A DNA stretch of 64,000 bases from Flavobacterium petrolei (lineage in GTDB: Bacteria; Bacteroidota; Bacteroidia; Flavobacteriales; Flavobacteriaceae): NCBI RefSeq assembly GCF_003314435.2, contig NZ_QNVY02000004.1, positions 248,001 through 312,000 of the forward strand. Reading direction: 5' to 3'. A program made the position numbers and the translations under genes. Positions 34,213-42,603 of this stretch are shown here, piece by piece. Within the stretch, counting starts at the first letter, position 1. Each line of letters begins with the position of its first letter. A model generated the notes under the pieces. It did not search any database. It was not told where the DNA came from and saw only the letters and a list, made by a program, of their open reading frames with translations.

Positions 34213-35234
34213 TTATTTTTTCGTCCAATTTATAAACTCATTCATAACTTCTTTCCAATGTTCTTTTTCGTAATTTGCTCTTCCATTATCATTAACTTCA
34301 AAAAAGTTATGTTCTAAATTTAAGTATCTTTTATATGTTAAATTATCCTTTGCGTTTTGGATATAAAATAAAGGAACTAAATCACATAAATCAGAAGCAA
34401 TATCATTTGTACCATAAGCTAAATAAGTAGGTATTTTGATTTGTAACCAATCATTTAATAATGGTCTTGAGAAAGATTTCCAAGCTAATAAATTTGGATT
34501 TTCTTTTAAAGTTTCTTTATTATAAGCTTCTCTATACATTTGATATGTGTTTTCGATATATTCATTAGCTTTTTCCCAAGTGATTTCTTTTCTTTCGGCT
34601 TCCTTTCTATAGTTTCTAATGTTTTGGTCAATTCTTCCAAATGGGTTTGCACCAAATAATCCCAAATGTGTAACTTTCTTGTTGTTTAAAGCAATAAGTG
34701 TTGCAACTTTAGAACCTTGAGAATGTCCAGCAACTACTAATTTTGAATTATCTACCCATTTCTGTCTTCGCAAAAAATTTAAAACTTTCTCTGCTCTATA
34801 TTCATAATTCTCTAAAAAATCTGCTTTTACATATTCCTTATCAAATTCATCGGGTTTTCTACATTTGGAATATAGCAATAAGATTTATTTAAGTTTTTTT
34901 CATTAACAATTACAGGAGTTTTCGGCATTGAAATGACAATTAAATGATAGTTCTTTTTTATTTCATTTATTTCGAAATTTGTTATTCCACCGCCAATCAT
35001 CCATATATTTTCTTTTGCTGGTTTTACGAATAATGGCATTGGCAAAGAACCTTGACAAAATAAAAAAATAGGTTTTATTTCGTCTAAATTAGTATCGATT
35101 AATACAAAATTGATAGTATCCTTTTCTTTTTTGATACTGAATTGAATAGCTTGATTATTTATTATATTTAGTTTCTGTCCAAAACTTATTTGGATTAAAA
35201 GCAATAAAAATAATGTCGTTTGTAGTTTTTTCAT
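34213..35234 (-). pseudogene. Secreted alpha/beta hydrolase split by a frameshift (cassette 2)
   Basis: Two overlapping frames make one hydrolase of about 340 residues. The upstream part (from 35234) has a signal peptide ending SFGQ and the first strands (PIFLFCQGSLPMPLF). The downstream part carries the nucleophile elbow AGHSQGSKVA, the acid region YGTNDIA and a late His (NLEHNFF). Reading joins at a run of four T on the plus strand (34855-34858); one more base there restores PNVEKPDEFDKEYVKAD. Real mutation and sequencing error are both possible. Cassette boxes: 35243-35249 and 34198-34205 (TGCCAA core). Confidence 0.75.
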
Positions 35235-35242
35235 AATATATA

Positions 35243-35370
35243 TGCCAACGTCCCCGCTGCTTTGAGATGGTGTGTGGTTCGTAACCTTTCAATTTTCGGC
35301 TTTGCAGAAAATTGATGCGAAACGATAATTCCACCAAATTACACACTAGCTCAAAACAGCTGTTGTGCGT
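35243..35370. repeat. attC-like palindromic element C
   Basis: 128 bp between cassettes 1 and 2. Left box TGCCAAC, right box GTTGTGCGT. Arms TTTGAGATGGTGTGTGG and TTACACACTAGCTCAAA: relative to element B, GCTGGA has become GTGTGT on one arm with matching change on the other, so the stem has been kept by compensatory change. The loop (GTTCGTAACC, TTTTCGGCTT, GATGCGAAACGATAATTC) is almost the same as in B. Confidence 0.78.
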
Positions 35371-35381
35371 TCGTTTTTTAT

Positions 35382-36542
35382 TTACGATTGTTTTAAAAGT
35401 TCATCTAAAACTCTTTTGCCATTTTCATTTCCTGGGTTTAGTTCAACAGATTTTTTATACATTTTAATTGCTTCTTCTCTTTTATTAATTTTCAATAGTA
35501 TGGCTCCATAACTATCGTAAGCATTTCCGCTTGTAGGATTTAATAATACGTTTAGTTTGAAAGTTTCTAAAGCTTTTTCATTTTCGTTCTTGTTTAAATA
35601 TTCATAACCTAAATTATTTAGGTTGTCTTCCGAATGTATGTAGGCACTATTTTCTTTCTTGACATTGTTTAATGAACTAATTGCATAATTTAGCGTACGT
35701 TCATAAACTTCCGTTTTCTGTTTTTTATCTAGTGTTTCGGCATAACTTTTCGCTATTGTTGTTATAACTAAAGTTGGATTATCAAACCAAATTCCGTGAC
35801 CACATTCAAATGCGGTAATACCGATACTTTTTGGATGACTGGCAACAAAGTTTTTATGACATTCTTTCCAATGTTCTACTTTTTCAGTTTCTTTAAAAGA
35901 TGGAATTCCACTAACTAAATCTACAACTGGAATATTTTGTGGAATTGAAATTTCACTCATCATTTTTACAGTTTCACGTATATTTGTAGCCATATAATAT
36001 ATAGCAAGTTTGTTTTTTTTCCACTCTGGAATAAGCAGTTCTTGCTTTTTTAAATCGCTTTCTACAAACTTTTCCATAAAATTATGGTTTACATCTATTA
36101 ATACAATCGATTTTACAAGATTTGGATTCCTTACTGAATATAAAGTTGAAAAGTAACCGCCAAAAGAATGAGAAACTAACATAATTTGTTTGTTGTAGCC
36201 CAATTTTTTTAATCCAGTTTCTAAATCCACAAGGCTATTTAACATATTGTGTTTTGAGTCTTCAGTTTCTAAAGTATTCATAGTGCTTTTACCTAAACCT
36301 TCTCTATCATATGTTATTATTGTTGCTCCAGTTAAATCTGCAATTGGTTGCAGAATAGAATTCCAAACTCTTCCAGCACTTCCAGCACCAGCTTCAAAAA
36401 GAATTGGAATTCCTGAACCTTTTATAATGTTGAAATGTAGTTTATGATTTCCTACATCCACTAAAGTATCAATTGTTTGAGACTGACTTTTTATTGAACT
36501 AAAAAGTATAAAAAAGATAATAACTTTTAAGAATAATTTCAT
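35382..36542 (-). CDS. Secreted alpha/beta hydrolase with C-terminal TPR repeats (cassette 1)
   Basis: 386 residues: signal peptide (to about residue 21), an alpha/beta hydrolase domain with oxyanion-side FEAGAGSAGRVW, TYDREGLGKS and nucleophile VSHSFGGYFS, and a C-terminal pair of TPRs (NEKALETFKLNVLLNPTSGN and KREEAIKMYKKSVELNPGN). Likely a periplasmic esterase or related hydrolase. The unit is flanked by GACGCACAAC (36595-36604) and its complement GTTGTGCGT (35362-35370), making it the first cassette of the array. Confidence 0.85.
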   Translation of the reverse strand: MKLFLKVIIFFILFSSIKSQSQTIDTLVDVGNHKLHFNIIKGSGIPILFEAGAGSAGRVWNSILQPIADLTGATIITYDREGLGKSTMNTLETEDSKHNMLNSLVDLETGLKKLGYNKQIMLVSHSFGGYFSTLYSVRNPNLVKSIVLIDVNHNFMEKFVESDLKKQELLIPEWKKNKLAIYYMATNIRETVKMMSEISIPQNIPVVDLVSGIPSFKETEKVEHWKECHKNFVASHPKSIGITAFECGHGIWFDNPTLVITTIAKSYAETLDKKQKTEVYERTLNYAISSLNNVKKENSAYIHSEDNLNNLGYEYLNKNENEKALETFKLNVLLNPTSGNAYDSYGAILLKINKREEAIKMYKKSVELNPGNENGKRVLDELLKQS

Positions 36543-37016
36543 TTTAAAATTTTAAGTTTTTGTTTTTTCGTTTTTCGGTTAGTTTTGGTAAAATGACGCA
36601 CAACTAGTAGATGGGTCTGATAAAATCACACCTATCACCCTAAATTTAGAGAGATAGGTCTGACTACGGTCAGACTTTGTTTCAGATCAAATGTATAAAT
36701 ATTTTTTTACAAATCATCAAATGGACTTTTTATCTGCTGAATACTTTTCGTACTTACATAAGTATAAATTTAAGTTATTTTACTACTATTATGACCCGGT
36801 AATTCTTGTATATATGTTTGAACTGAGCTTAGTATATACAACCTTTTTGGTTAAATTACTGAAAGTTCATTTCGATAATTTATATTCAATAACTAACGTA
36901 CAAAACCCTTTCTAAAATTCTTTACGGTTTTCCAAATAGGCAATAAAAAAAATGCCTAAGCATCTTTTTATTTTATTTTTTTATCCGTTATTGTTCTCTA
37001 TCAGTGTTTACTTATT
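36543..37016. other. Region upstream of the cassette array
   Basis: Contains the first cassette box (36595-36604), where the flank is CAACTAG, not CAACG as at the other junctions; this may be the original insertion site. Two hairpins follow: ACCTATC/GATAGGT (36631-36659) and GTCTGAC-TACG-GTCAGAC (36658-36675). A further hairpin AGGCA/TGCCT (36938-36957) is followed by a T-rich stretch. No integrase gene is present. Confidence 0.5.
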
Positions 37017-37295
37017 TTACTTCCGTTTTGCATTCTCTTTAATAAACTTATCTACATTAATTTCTACATTTAAGATATTGATAGTTTTGAGATTTAATGC
37101 TTTACCAAGAAAAATTAATTTTTCTAACGTAGGATTAGCGCTACCTCTTTCGATTGTACCAATTAAATGTTTTGTCAAACCAATATTTTTATCAGCAAGT
37201 TCTTGCTGAGAAATATTTCCATTATTATAGTCTGAGCTTGGTATTTTTTCACGGAGTTTTCTCATTTCCTCTCCTAACTTTTCTTTTTCAGTCAC
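37017..37295 (-). CDS. XRE-family HTH regulator
   Basis: 92 residues. Canonical Cro/CI-type HTH: REKIPSSDYNNGNISQQELA then DKNIGLTKHLIGTIERG and NPTLEKLIFLGKALNL. It begins with GTG (37293-37295); the ATG one base off is followed at once by TGA, and the next in-frame ATG would cost about ten residues before the HTH. An 18-bp perfect palindrome 51 bp above the start is its probable operator. Confidence 0.85.
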   Translation of the reverse strand: MTEKEKLGEEMRKLREKIPSSDYNNGNISQQELADKNIGLTKHLIGTIERGSANPTLEKLIFLGKALNLKTINILNVEINVDKFIKENAKRK

Positions 37296-37345
37296 ATCGT
37301 TTTTATTAGCTTTTGCTAAAATTCATTCTTATTTGTGAAATTAAT

Positions 37346-37363
37346 GGTATGATATATCATACC
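37346..37363. promoter_or_regulatory. 18-bp perfect palindrome, probable operator of the XRE regulator
   Basis: GGTATGATATATCATACC reads the same on both strands. It sits in the likely promoter region of the XRE gene, as expected for an autoregulated Cro/CI-type protein. Confidence 0.7.
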
Positions 37364-37460
37364 GTGTTATTTTTTTTATTATGTTTGTAATATAATTGCA
37401 TATTAAATGTAATTTTGCGATTCTTCATATAAAATATTTGAAGCATTCGCTTTGAATCTC

Positions 37461-37565
37461 GCGTCGAAAAACTGGTACTTTAAGCAACGAGATGATAAGT
37501 TAGATGCTCACGTCCCATGGCGTGGGCTCACTTATTGTTGCACGGTATACCAGTACCTTCGGCGC
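37461..37565. other. Long imperfect hairpin, possible structured RNA or mobile-element end
   Basis: Nested pairings: ACTGG/CCAGT (37471, 37550), GCAAC/GTTGC (37484, 37537), ATAAGT/ACTTAT (37495, 37530) and CTCACG/CGTGGG (37507, 37521), with outer GCG.CGAA/TTCGGCGC. Total about 105 nt. No known RNA family was recognised. It lies in an 880-bp stretch without a sure gene, between the XRE regulator and SusC. Confidence 0.5.
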
Positions 37566-37686
37566 AGTAAGCTGAGTTCCATGCCATTTTTTATGCGCAA
37601 AAGGTACTCCTTTTATTCTTAGCAAATCTTCTTTTTTACAGTATCGTAAATCAATCAATTAATTGAATTAGTTAGTTTGGAAACGC

Positions 37687-37723
37687 ACTGCCTGCGTTGG
37701 GCTGCAACTGGCAACGGCAGTGT
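37687..37723. repeat. Compact hairpin in the SusC upstream region
   Basis: CACTGCC...GTTG...CAAC...GGCAGTG pairs around a 12-nt loop. A possible 30-codon frame with one hydrophobic segment (37858-37950, MKYYKTIKVTLILALITLII) lies downstream but is not supported further. Otherwise nothing is recognised from 37566 to 38177. Confidence 0.4.
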
Positions 37724-38177
37724 ACTTTCCTAAAAAAAACAACAATATAAATTCAAAAGCTTTTGCACCCAAAAAAAGAGTGCTCTCAAGATCTGTGGTA
37801 ACAGCAATGGCGCAAATCGAAATAATGAATTGAAAAACAGGAAACAACAACGAAAACATGAAATACTATAAAACTATAAAAGTTACTTTAATTCTAGCTT
37901 TAATTACACTGATAATTTGTTGGCTTTATGGTTCCGATGCTTTTATATAAACAGCAATAACTAAGAAAAATAACTATTTATTTTCACATCATACAGCTTG
38001 CTTAGATGTGACAAAACCTAATAAAATACAGATAACGCCTATGACTTAAAAAACAAAAATCTATGCCTTAGCGCTTTCGAGGCTAATCACTAAAAAAAGG
38101 CCCTCTAACTCTTCTTGGCGGACGAATAGAGGACCAAAGCAAACTAAACCGAAGTCTAACTAAACCAATTCAAAAGT

Positions 38178-41171
38178 ATGAAAAAAAAATCATTTTTGAA
38201 GTTTTGGACAACAACACAACTGTCCAAACTGTACTGCATCCTTTTCCTGTGCTTCATAACAGGATTAAATGCTCAAACACGATCTATCAAAGGTAAAATT
38301 ACCGATGATACCAGCACAGTTCCTGGTGTAACCATAAAGGTTAAAAATAAGCCAACAACAGCATTTTCTGATGAAAATGGAAATTACACCATACTAGCAG
38401 GGGAGAATGATGTTTTGGTTTTTTCCTATCTAGGCTATAAAACGATTCAAATTGTAGTTGCAGATCAAGCAACTATCAATGTAAAATTGACTGAAGATGC
38501 AACGACTTTAAAAGAAATCGTAATAAATGCCGGATATTATTCTATTAAAGAAAAAGAGCAAACCGGTAGCATTGCAAGAATGACTGCAAAAGATATCGAC
38601 AAGCAACCTGTCACAAATGTACTAGCCGCAATGCAAGGAAGAATGGCAGGTGTCAATATCATTCAAGATGGGGGAACTCCCGGCGGTGGTTTCCAAATTA
38701 AAATTAGAGGTCGCAACAGTATTCGCCTTGATGGAAATGAACCATTATACATTATTGATGGAGTTCCCTATTCAAACGAGTCCATAGGAAGCACGAATAC
38801 TTCAACGGCATTACCAAGCCAAGCCAGTCCGCTCAACAGTATTAATCCCAATGACATTGAAAGCATCGAAGTATTAAAAGATGCTGATGCGACTGCAATT
38901 TACGGCTCAAGGGGAGCAAACGGCGTAGTCTTAATTACTCGAAAAAAAGGAAAATCAGGTAAAACAAACATTTCAGTAACTGCCTCAACAGCCGTTGGTA
39001 CAGCGACTAAATTTGTAGATCTGATGAATACGGAGGAGTATTTATCGATGCGTAAACAAGCATTTATCAATGATGGAATTCCAATATCGGATACCGATTA
39101 TGATTTAAATGGAGCTTGGGATCAAACTCGATATACCAATTGGCAAAAGGAATTATTAGGCGGTTCAGCAACAATTAATGACTTTAGAACCAGTATCTCT
39201 GGTGGTAGTGAAACAACACAATTCTTGATTAGTGGGAACTACAGAACCGAGGGAACAGTCCTTCCGGGAGATTTCAGGTACATTAAAGGAGGGATTCTTA
39301 GCTCAATAAACCACACTTCTTTAGATAAGAAATTCAAAATCTCTTTTTCGGGAAATTACACGGCACAAGATAATCTACAAGCAGCGACAGATTTGACGTT
39401 AACAGCGCGTTATTTGGCACCAAACGCTCCAGCACTCTACGATTCAAATGGAAATCTGAACTGGGAAAATGATACCTTCGAAAATCCTTTGGCACCTCTA
39501 AAAAGTACCTACCGTGCGAACACCAATGACTTAGTAGCCAACAGCGTGTTGTCTTATGAATTAATTCCAGGGTTAGAAATAAAATCAAATTTTGGTTTTA
39601 CCGATTTAAAAACGAAAGAAGTCCGAACGATACCATCCACGATTTACAATCCCGTTTACGAAGTTGGGAGTGACAATTCATCAATGTACTTAAACCTTAC
39701 CAGCAGACAATCATGGATTATAGAGCCACAACTAAGAGGTTTCAAAAATTTTGGAAACCACAAATTTGATATACTAGTGGGGATGACAAGCCAACAGCAA
39801 CGTACAGAACGCCTATTCCAATCAGGTATTGGTTTTGCAAACAATAATCTGATTAACAACTTAGCTTCTGCAATTACAAAAAACACAACCAATAGCGATA
39901 CCTTTTTATACCGTTATCAAGCTTTTTTTGGTCGCATCAATTACAGTTACAACGAAAAATACTTTTTAAACTTTACAGGTCGTCGGGATGGATCCAGCCG
40001 ATTTGGACCAGGCAAACAATATGCTAATTTTGGTGCTATTGGAGCTGCATGGATTTTTAGCAAAGAAAAATTCAATCCAGAAAATAGTAAAATGAGTTTT
40101 GGAAAACTCCGTTTTAGTTATGGAACTACGGGTAATGATCAAATTGGAGATTATCAGTTTTATGATACTTACGGTACAACTGGTGCAAATTATCAGGGCA
40201 TAATTGGGTTACAACCTACACGACTTTATAATGCCGATTTTGGATGGGAAACCAATCGTAAACTAGAATTAGCTTTAGAAACTGGTTTTTTTAAAGACAG
40301 AATTTTTAGTACGCTAGCGTTGTATAGGAATCGTTCGTCGGATCAATTGGTGGGTATTCCTATGCCAGCTACAACAGGTTTCTTGTCATTGAATGCGAAT
40401 CTTGATGCTACCGTTGAAAATTCAGGTTTTGAATTTTCCGTACGAACCCTAAATATTGATTCAAACTCTTTTAAATGGTCAACGAACTTCAATGTGGCCG
40501 TTGCAAAAAATAAACTACTTTCTTTTCCAAATCTTTCAGGTTCCACTTTTGCAAATCGGTATGTGATTGGACAATCAATTGATATTGTAAAATTATACCA
40601 AAGCAAAGGTGTTAATCCACAAACAGGATTATACGATTTTGAAGATTTAAATGGGGATGGAAGCATAACAGCAGGCGACAAGCAAATTAGCAAGGACTTA
40701 TCTCCTAAATATTTTGGAGGTATCCAAAACCAATTGGACTATAAAAATTGGCAATTGGATTTTTTATTGCAGTTCGTAAAAAGAGACAATTACGATTACA
40801 TTTCAAATGTTCCGGGAGGTGGTCAAGTAAACCAAAGCAACACTAGTGGTGACGCTTGGCAGCAAATTGGGGATCAAAGCAGTTCGCAACTGCACACTAC
40901 GGGACTAAATGGTGCAGCGGTAAGCACCTATTATAGGTACATAGAAAGCGATGCTGTAATTACAGACGGCTCTTTTATCAGACTAAAAAATATTTCACTT
41001 TCCTATGATATTCCGTTACAAGCGACCACTAATGTAAAATGTAAACTTTTTATTCAAGGTCAAAACCTACTGACATTTACATCTTACAAAGCAGGTGATC
41101 CCGAGTTTAAGTTCTCAGGATTCCTCCCTCCACTAAAAGTGATCAGTGGCGGAATGACATTAAACTTTTAA
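38178..41171 (+). CDS. SusC/RagA-family TonB-linked outer-membrane transporter
   Basis: 997 residues: signal peptide, an N-terminal carboxypeptidase-like beta domain (RSIKGKITDDTSTVPGVTIK), plug domain with the SusC signature GRNSIRLDGNEPLYIIDGVP and IESIEVLKDADATAIYGSRG, and a large beta barrel ending in Phe (MTLNF). It imports oligomers with the SusD lipoprotein encoded 18 bp downstream. There are no glycoside hydrolases nearby, but a peptidase follows, so the substrate is more likely a peptide than a glycan. Confidence 0.96.
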   Translation: MKKKSFLKFWTTTQLSKLYCILFLCFITGLNAQTRSIKGKITDDTSTVPGVTIKVKNKPTTAFSDENGNYTILAGENDVLVFSYLGYKTIQIVVADQATINVKLTEDATTLKEIVINAGYYSIKEKEQTGSIARMTAKDIDKQPVTNVLAAMQGRMAGVNIIQDGGTPGGGFQIKIRGRNSIRLDGNEPLYIIDGVPYSNESIGSTNTSTALPSQASPLNSINPNDIESIEVLKDADATAIYGSRGANGVVLITRKKGKSGKTNISVTASTAVGTATKFVDLMNTEEYLSMRKQAFINDGIPISDTDYDLNGAWDQTRYTNWQKELLGGSATINDFRTSISGGSETTQFLISGNYRTEGTVLPGDFRYIKGGILSSINHTSLDKKFKISFSGNYTAQDNLQAATDLTLTARYLAPNAPALYDSNGNLNWENDTFENPLAPLKSTYRANTNDLVANSVLSYELIPGLEIKSNFGFTDLKTKEVRTIPSTIYNPVYEVGSDNSSMYLNLTSRQSWIIEPQLRGFKNFGNHKFDILVGMTSQQQRTERLFQSGIGFANNNLINNLASAITKNTTNSDTFLYRYQAFFGRINYSYNEKYFLNFTGRRDGSSRFGPGKQYANFGAIGAAWIFSKEKFNPENSKMSFGKLRFSYGTTGNDQIGDYQFYDTYGTTGANYQGIIGLQPTRLYNADFGWETNRKLELALETGFFKDRIFSTLALYRNRSSDQLVGIPMPATTGFLSLNANLDATVENSGFEFSVRTLNIDSNSFKWSTNFNVAVAKNKLLSFPNLSGSTFANRYVIGQSIDIVKLYQSKGVNPQTGLYDFEDLNGDGSITAGDKQISKDLSPKYFGGIQNQLDYKNWQLDFLLQFVKRDNYDYISNVPGGGQVNQSNTSGDAWQQIGDQSSSQLHTTGLNGAAVSTYYRYIESDAVITDGSFIRLKNISLSYDIPLQATTNVKCKLFIQGQNLLTFTSYKAGDPEFKFSGFLPPLKVISGGMTLNF

Positions 41172-41189
41172 TCCTCAAAAAATAGTAAT

Positions 41190-42599
41190 ATGAAAAATTT
41201 ACAATTTATAACGGTACAAACAAAGCCATTTCAGGTGTATCGCATTCTTTTGGTTTTGACAGTGATACTTTTTTCAAGTTCCTGTAGTGATTTTGTAGAG
41301 GTTCCATTACCTAATTCTCAGCTTACAGGAACTACAGTGTTTGAAAGTGAATTGACAGCAAATGCATCAATGGCACAAATCTATGCACAACTTCGTGACG
41401 GCGGCATCCTATCTGGGTTACCTACTGGTGCATCTGTTAGAATGGGATTGTACGCGGATGAATTACAGGATTATACCAACTCTACAATTGCCCTACCTAT
41501 TTACAACAATGCGCTTACGGCTGATAATGCTACTGTGGCGTCACTTTGGACTTCAAGCTATAGTCAAATATATAACGCCAATTCAGTTATTCAAGGAGTT
41601 GAAAATTCGACCGGGTTACCTATTGCGGTTAAAAACAGAGTGTCGGGTGAAGCACTATTCGTTCGTGCTCTAGTACATTTTTATCTATTACAAATTTATG
41701 GTAGCATCCCCTATATTACAGGAACCAATTATGAAATTAATAGAAAAGTTATGCGTAGTGCTGCGGATGAAGTATATGCAGCAATCGTGAAGGATTTAGA
41801 AAGCGCCAGTTCAAGATTACCTGAAAATTATAGTTCTTCGGATCGTGCAAAACCCAATAAAATGGTGGCCAAAGCCATGCTGGCCAGAGTATATTTATAC
41901 AGGAATAAAAATACAGAAGCAGCAAATGAAGCAACTACTGTTATCAATAGTCCGCTTTATGCTTGGGAAACGGATTTAAACAAAATTTTTCTAAGAAATA
42001 GTAAAACTACTATTTGGCAATTAGCATCAGCAACAGCGGTACGAAACAGTAATGAAGGTACAACTTTTATTTTCGTATCAGGTCCACCACCAGTTTGTGC
42101 GCTTCGTACCGATTTTATGAATGCATTTGAAACAGGCGACCAACGCAAAGTGAATTGGACAAAGTCAGTTACCACCGGACTAAATACTTGGAATCATCCC
42201 AATAAATACAAACTGCGCACCGCAACAACAAGTTCGCAGGAATATTCTATTGTGTTGCGCTTAGCAGAACAATATTTGATTAGAGCCGAGGCAAGAGCAA
42301 AACTAGGCGATTTAGCAGGCGCAAAAGAGGATTTAAATAAGATAAGAACGACCGCTGGTTTACCAATAATTACCTCAACTATCGCCACTGAAATTTTATC
42401 TGAAATTCAAAAACAACGAAGATTTGAGTTTTTTACTGAACATGGGCATCGCTTTTTTGATTTAAAGCGCAGTGGAACAGTCGATGGAGTACTATCTGTT
42501 TCAAAACCAGGTTGGAACAGTGCAGATATTTTGTGGCCTATTCCAGAGCTAGAATTGAATGCAAATCCAAATTTACAACCTCAAAACACAGGATATTAA
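41190..42599 (+). CDS. SusD/RagB-family outer-membrane lipoprotein
   Basis: 469 residues: lipoprotein signal (ILFSSSCSDF, lipidated Cys33), then the SusD fold with TPR-like helices and the C-terminal motif RRFEFFTEHGHRFFDLKRSG typical of RagB/SusD. It forms the lid over the SusC channel and captures substrate at the cell surface. Follows susC by 18 bp in the same operon. Confidence 0.96.
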   Translation: MKNLQFITVQTKPFQVYRILLVLTVILFSSSCSDFVEVPLPNSQLTGTTVFESELTANASMAQIYAQLRDGGILSGLPTGASVRMGLYADELQDYTNSTIALPIYNNALTADNATVASLWTSSYSQIYNANSVIQGVENSTGLPIAVKNRVSGEALFVRALVHFYLLQIYGSIPYITGTNYEINRKVMRSAADEVYAAIVKDLESASSRLPENYSSSDRAKPNKMVAKAMLARVYLYRNKNTEAANEATTVINSPLYAWETDLNKIFLRNSKTTIWQLASATAVRNSNEGTTFIFVSGPPPVCALRTDFMNAFETGDQRKVNWTKSVTTGLNTWNHPNKYKLRTATTSSQEYSIVLRLAEQYLIRAEARAKLGDLAGAKEDLNKIRTTAGLPIITSTIATEILSEIQKQRRFEFFTEHGHRFFDLKRSGTVDGVLSVSKPGWNSADILWPIPELELNANPNLQPQNTGY

Positions 42600-42603
42600 A
42601 GTT

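Noticed and set aside
29373-36604. CRISPR array or REP/BIME repeats
   Set aside because: The repeats are few, 60-133 bp long, palindromic, separated by whole genes and paired with cassette boxes; there is no short repeat-spacer pattern and no cas gene.
36691-36915. 74-codon plus-strand frame rich in Phe/Tyr/Leu
   Set aside because: Low-complexity product from AT-rich DNA, no start signal or family; treated as intergenic.
37668-37859. 63-codon minus-strand frame with hydrophobic N-terminus
   Set aside because: It covers a compact hairpin (37687-37723), has no operon context or recognisable domain, and the composition looks like a chance translation of AT-rich DNA.
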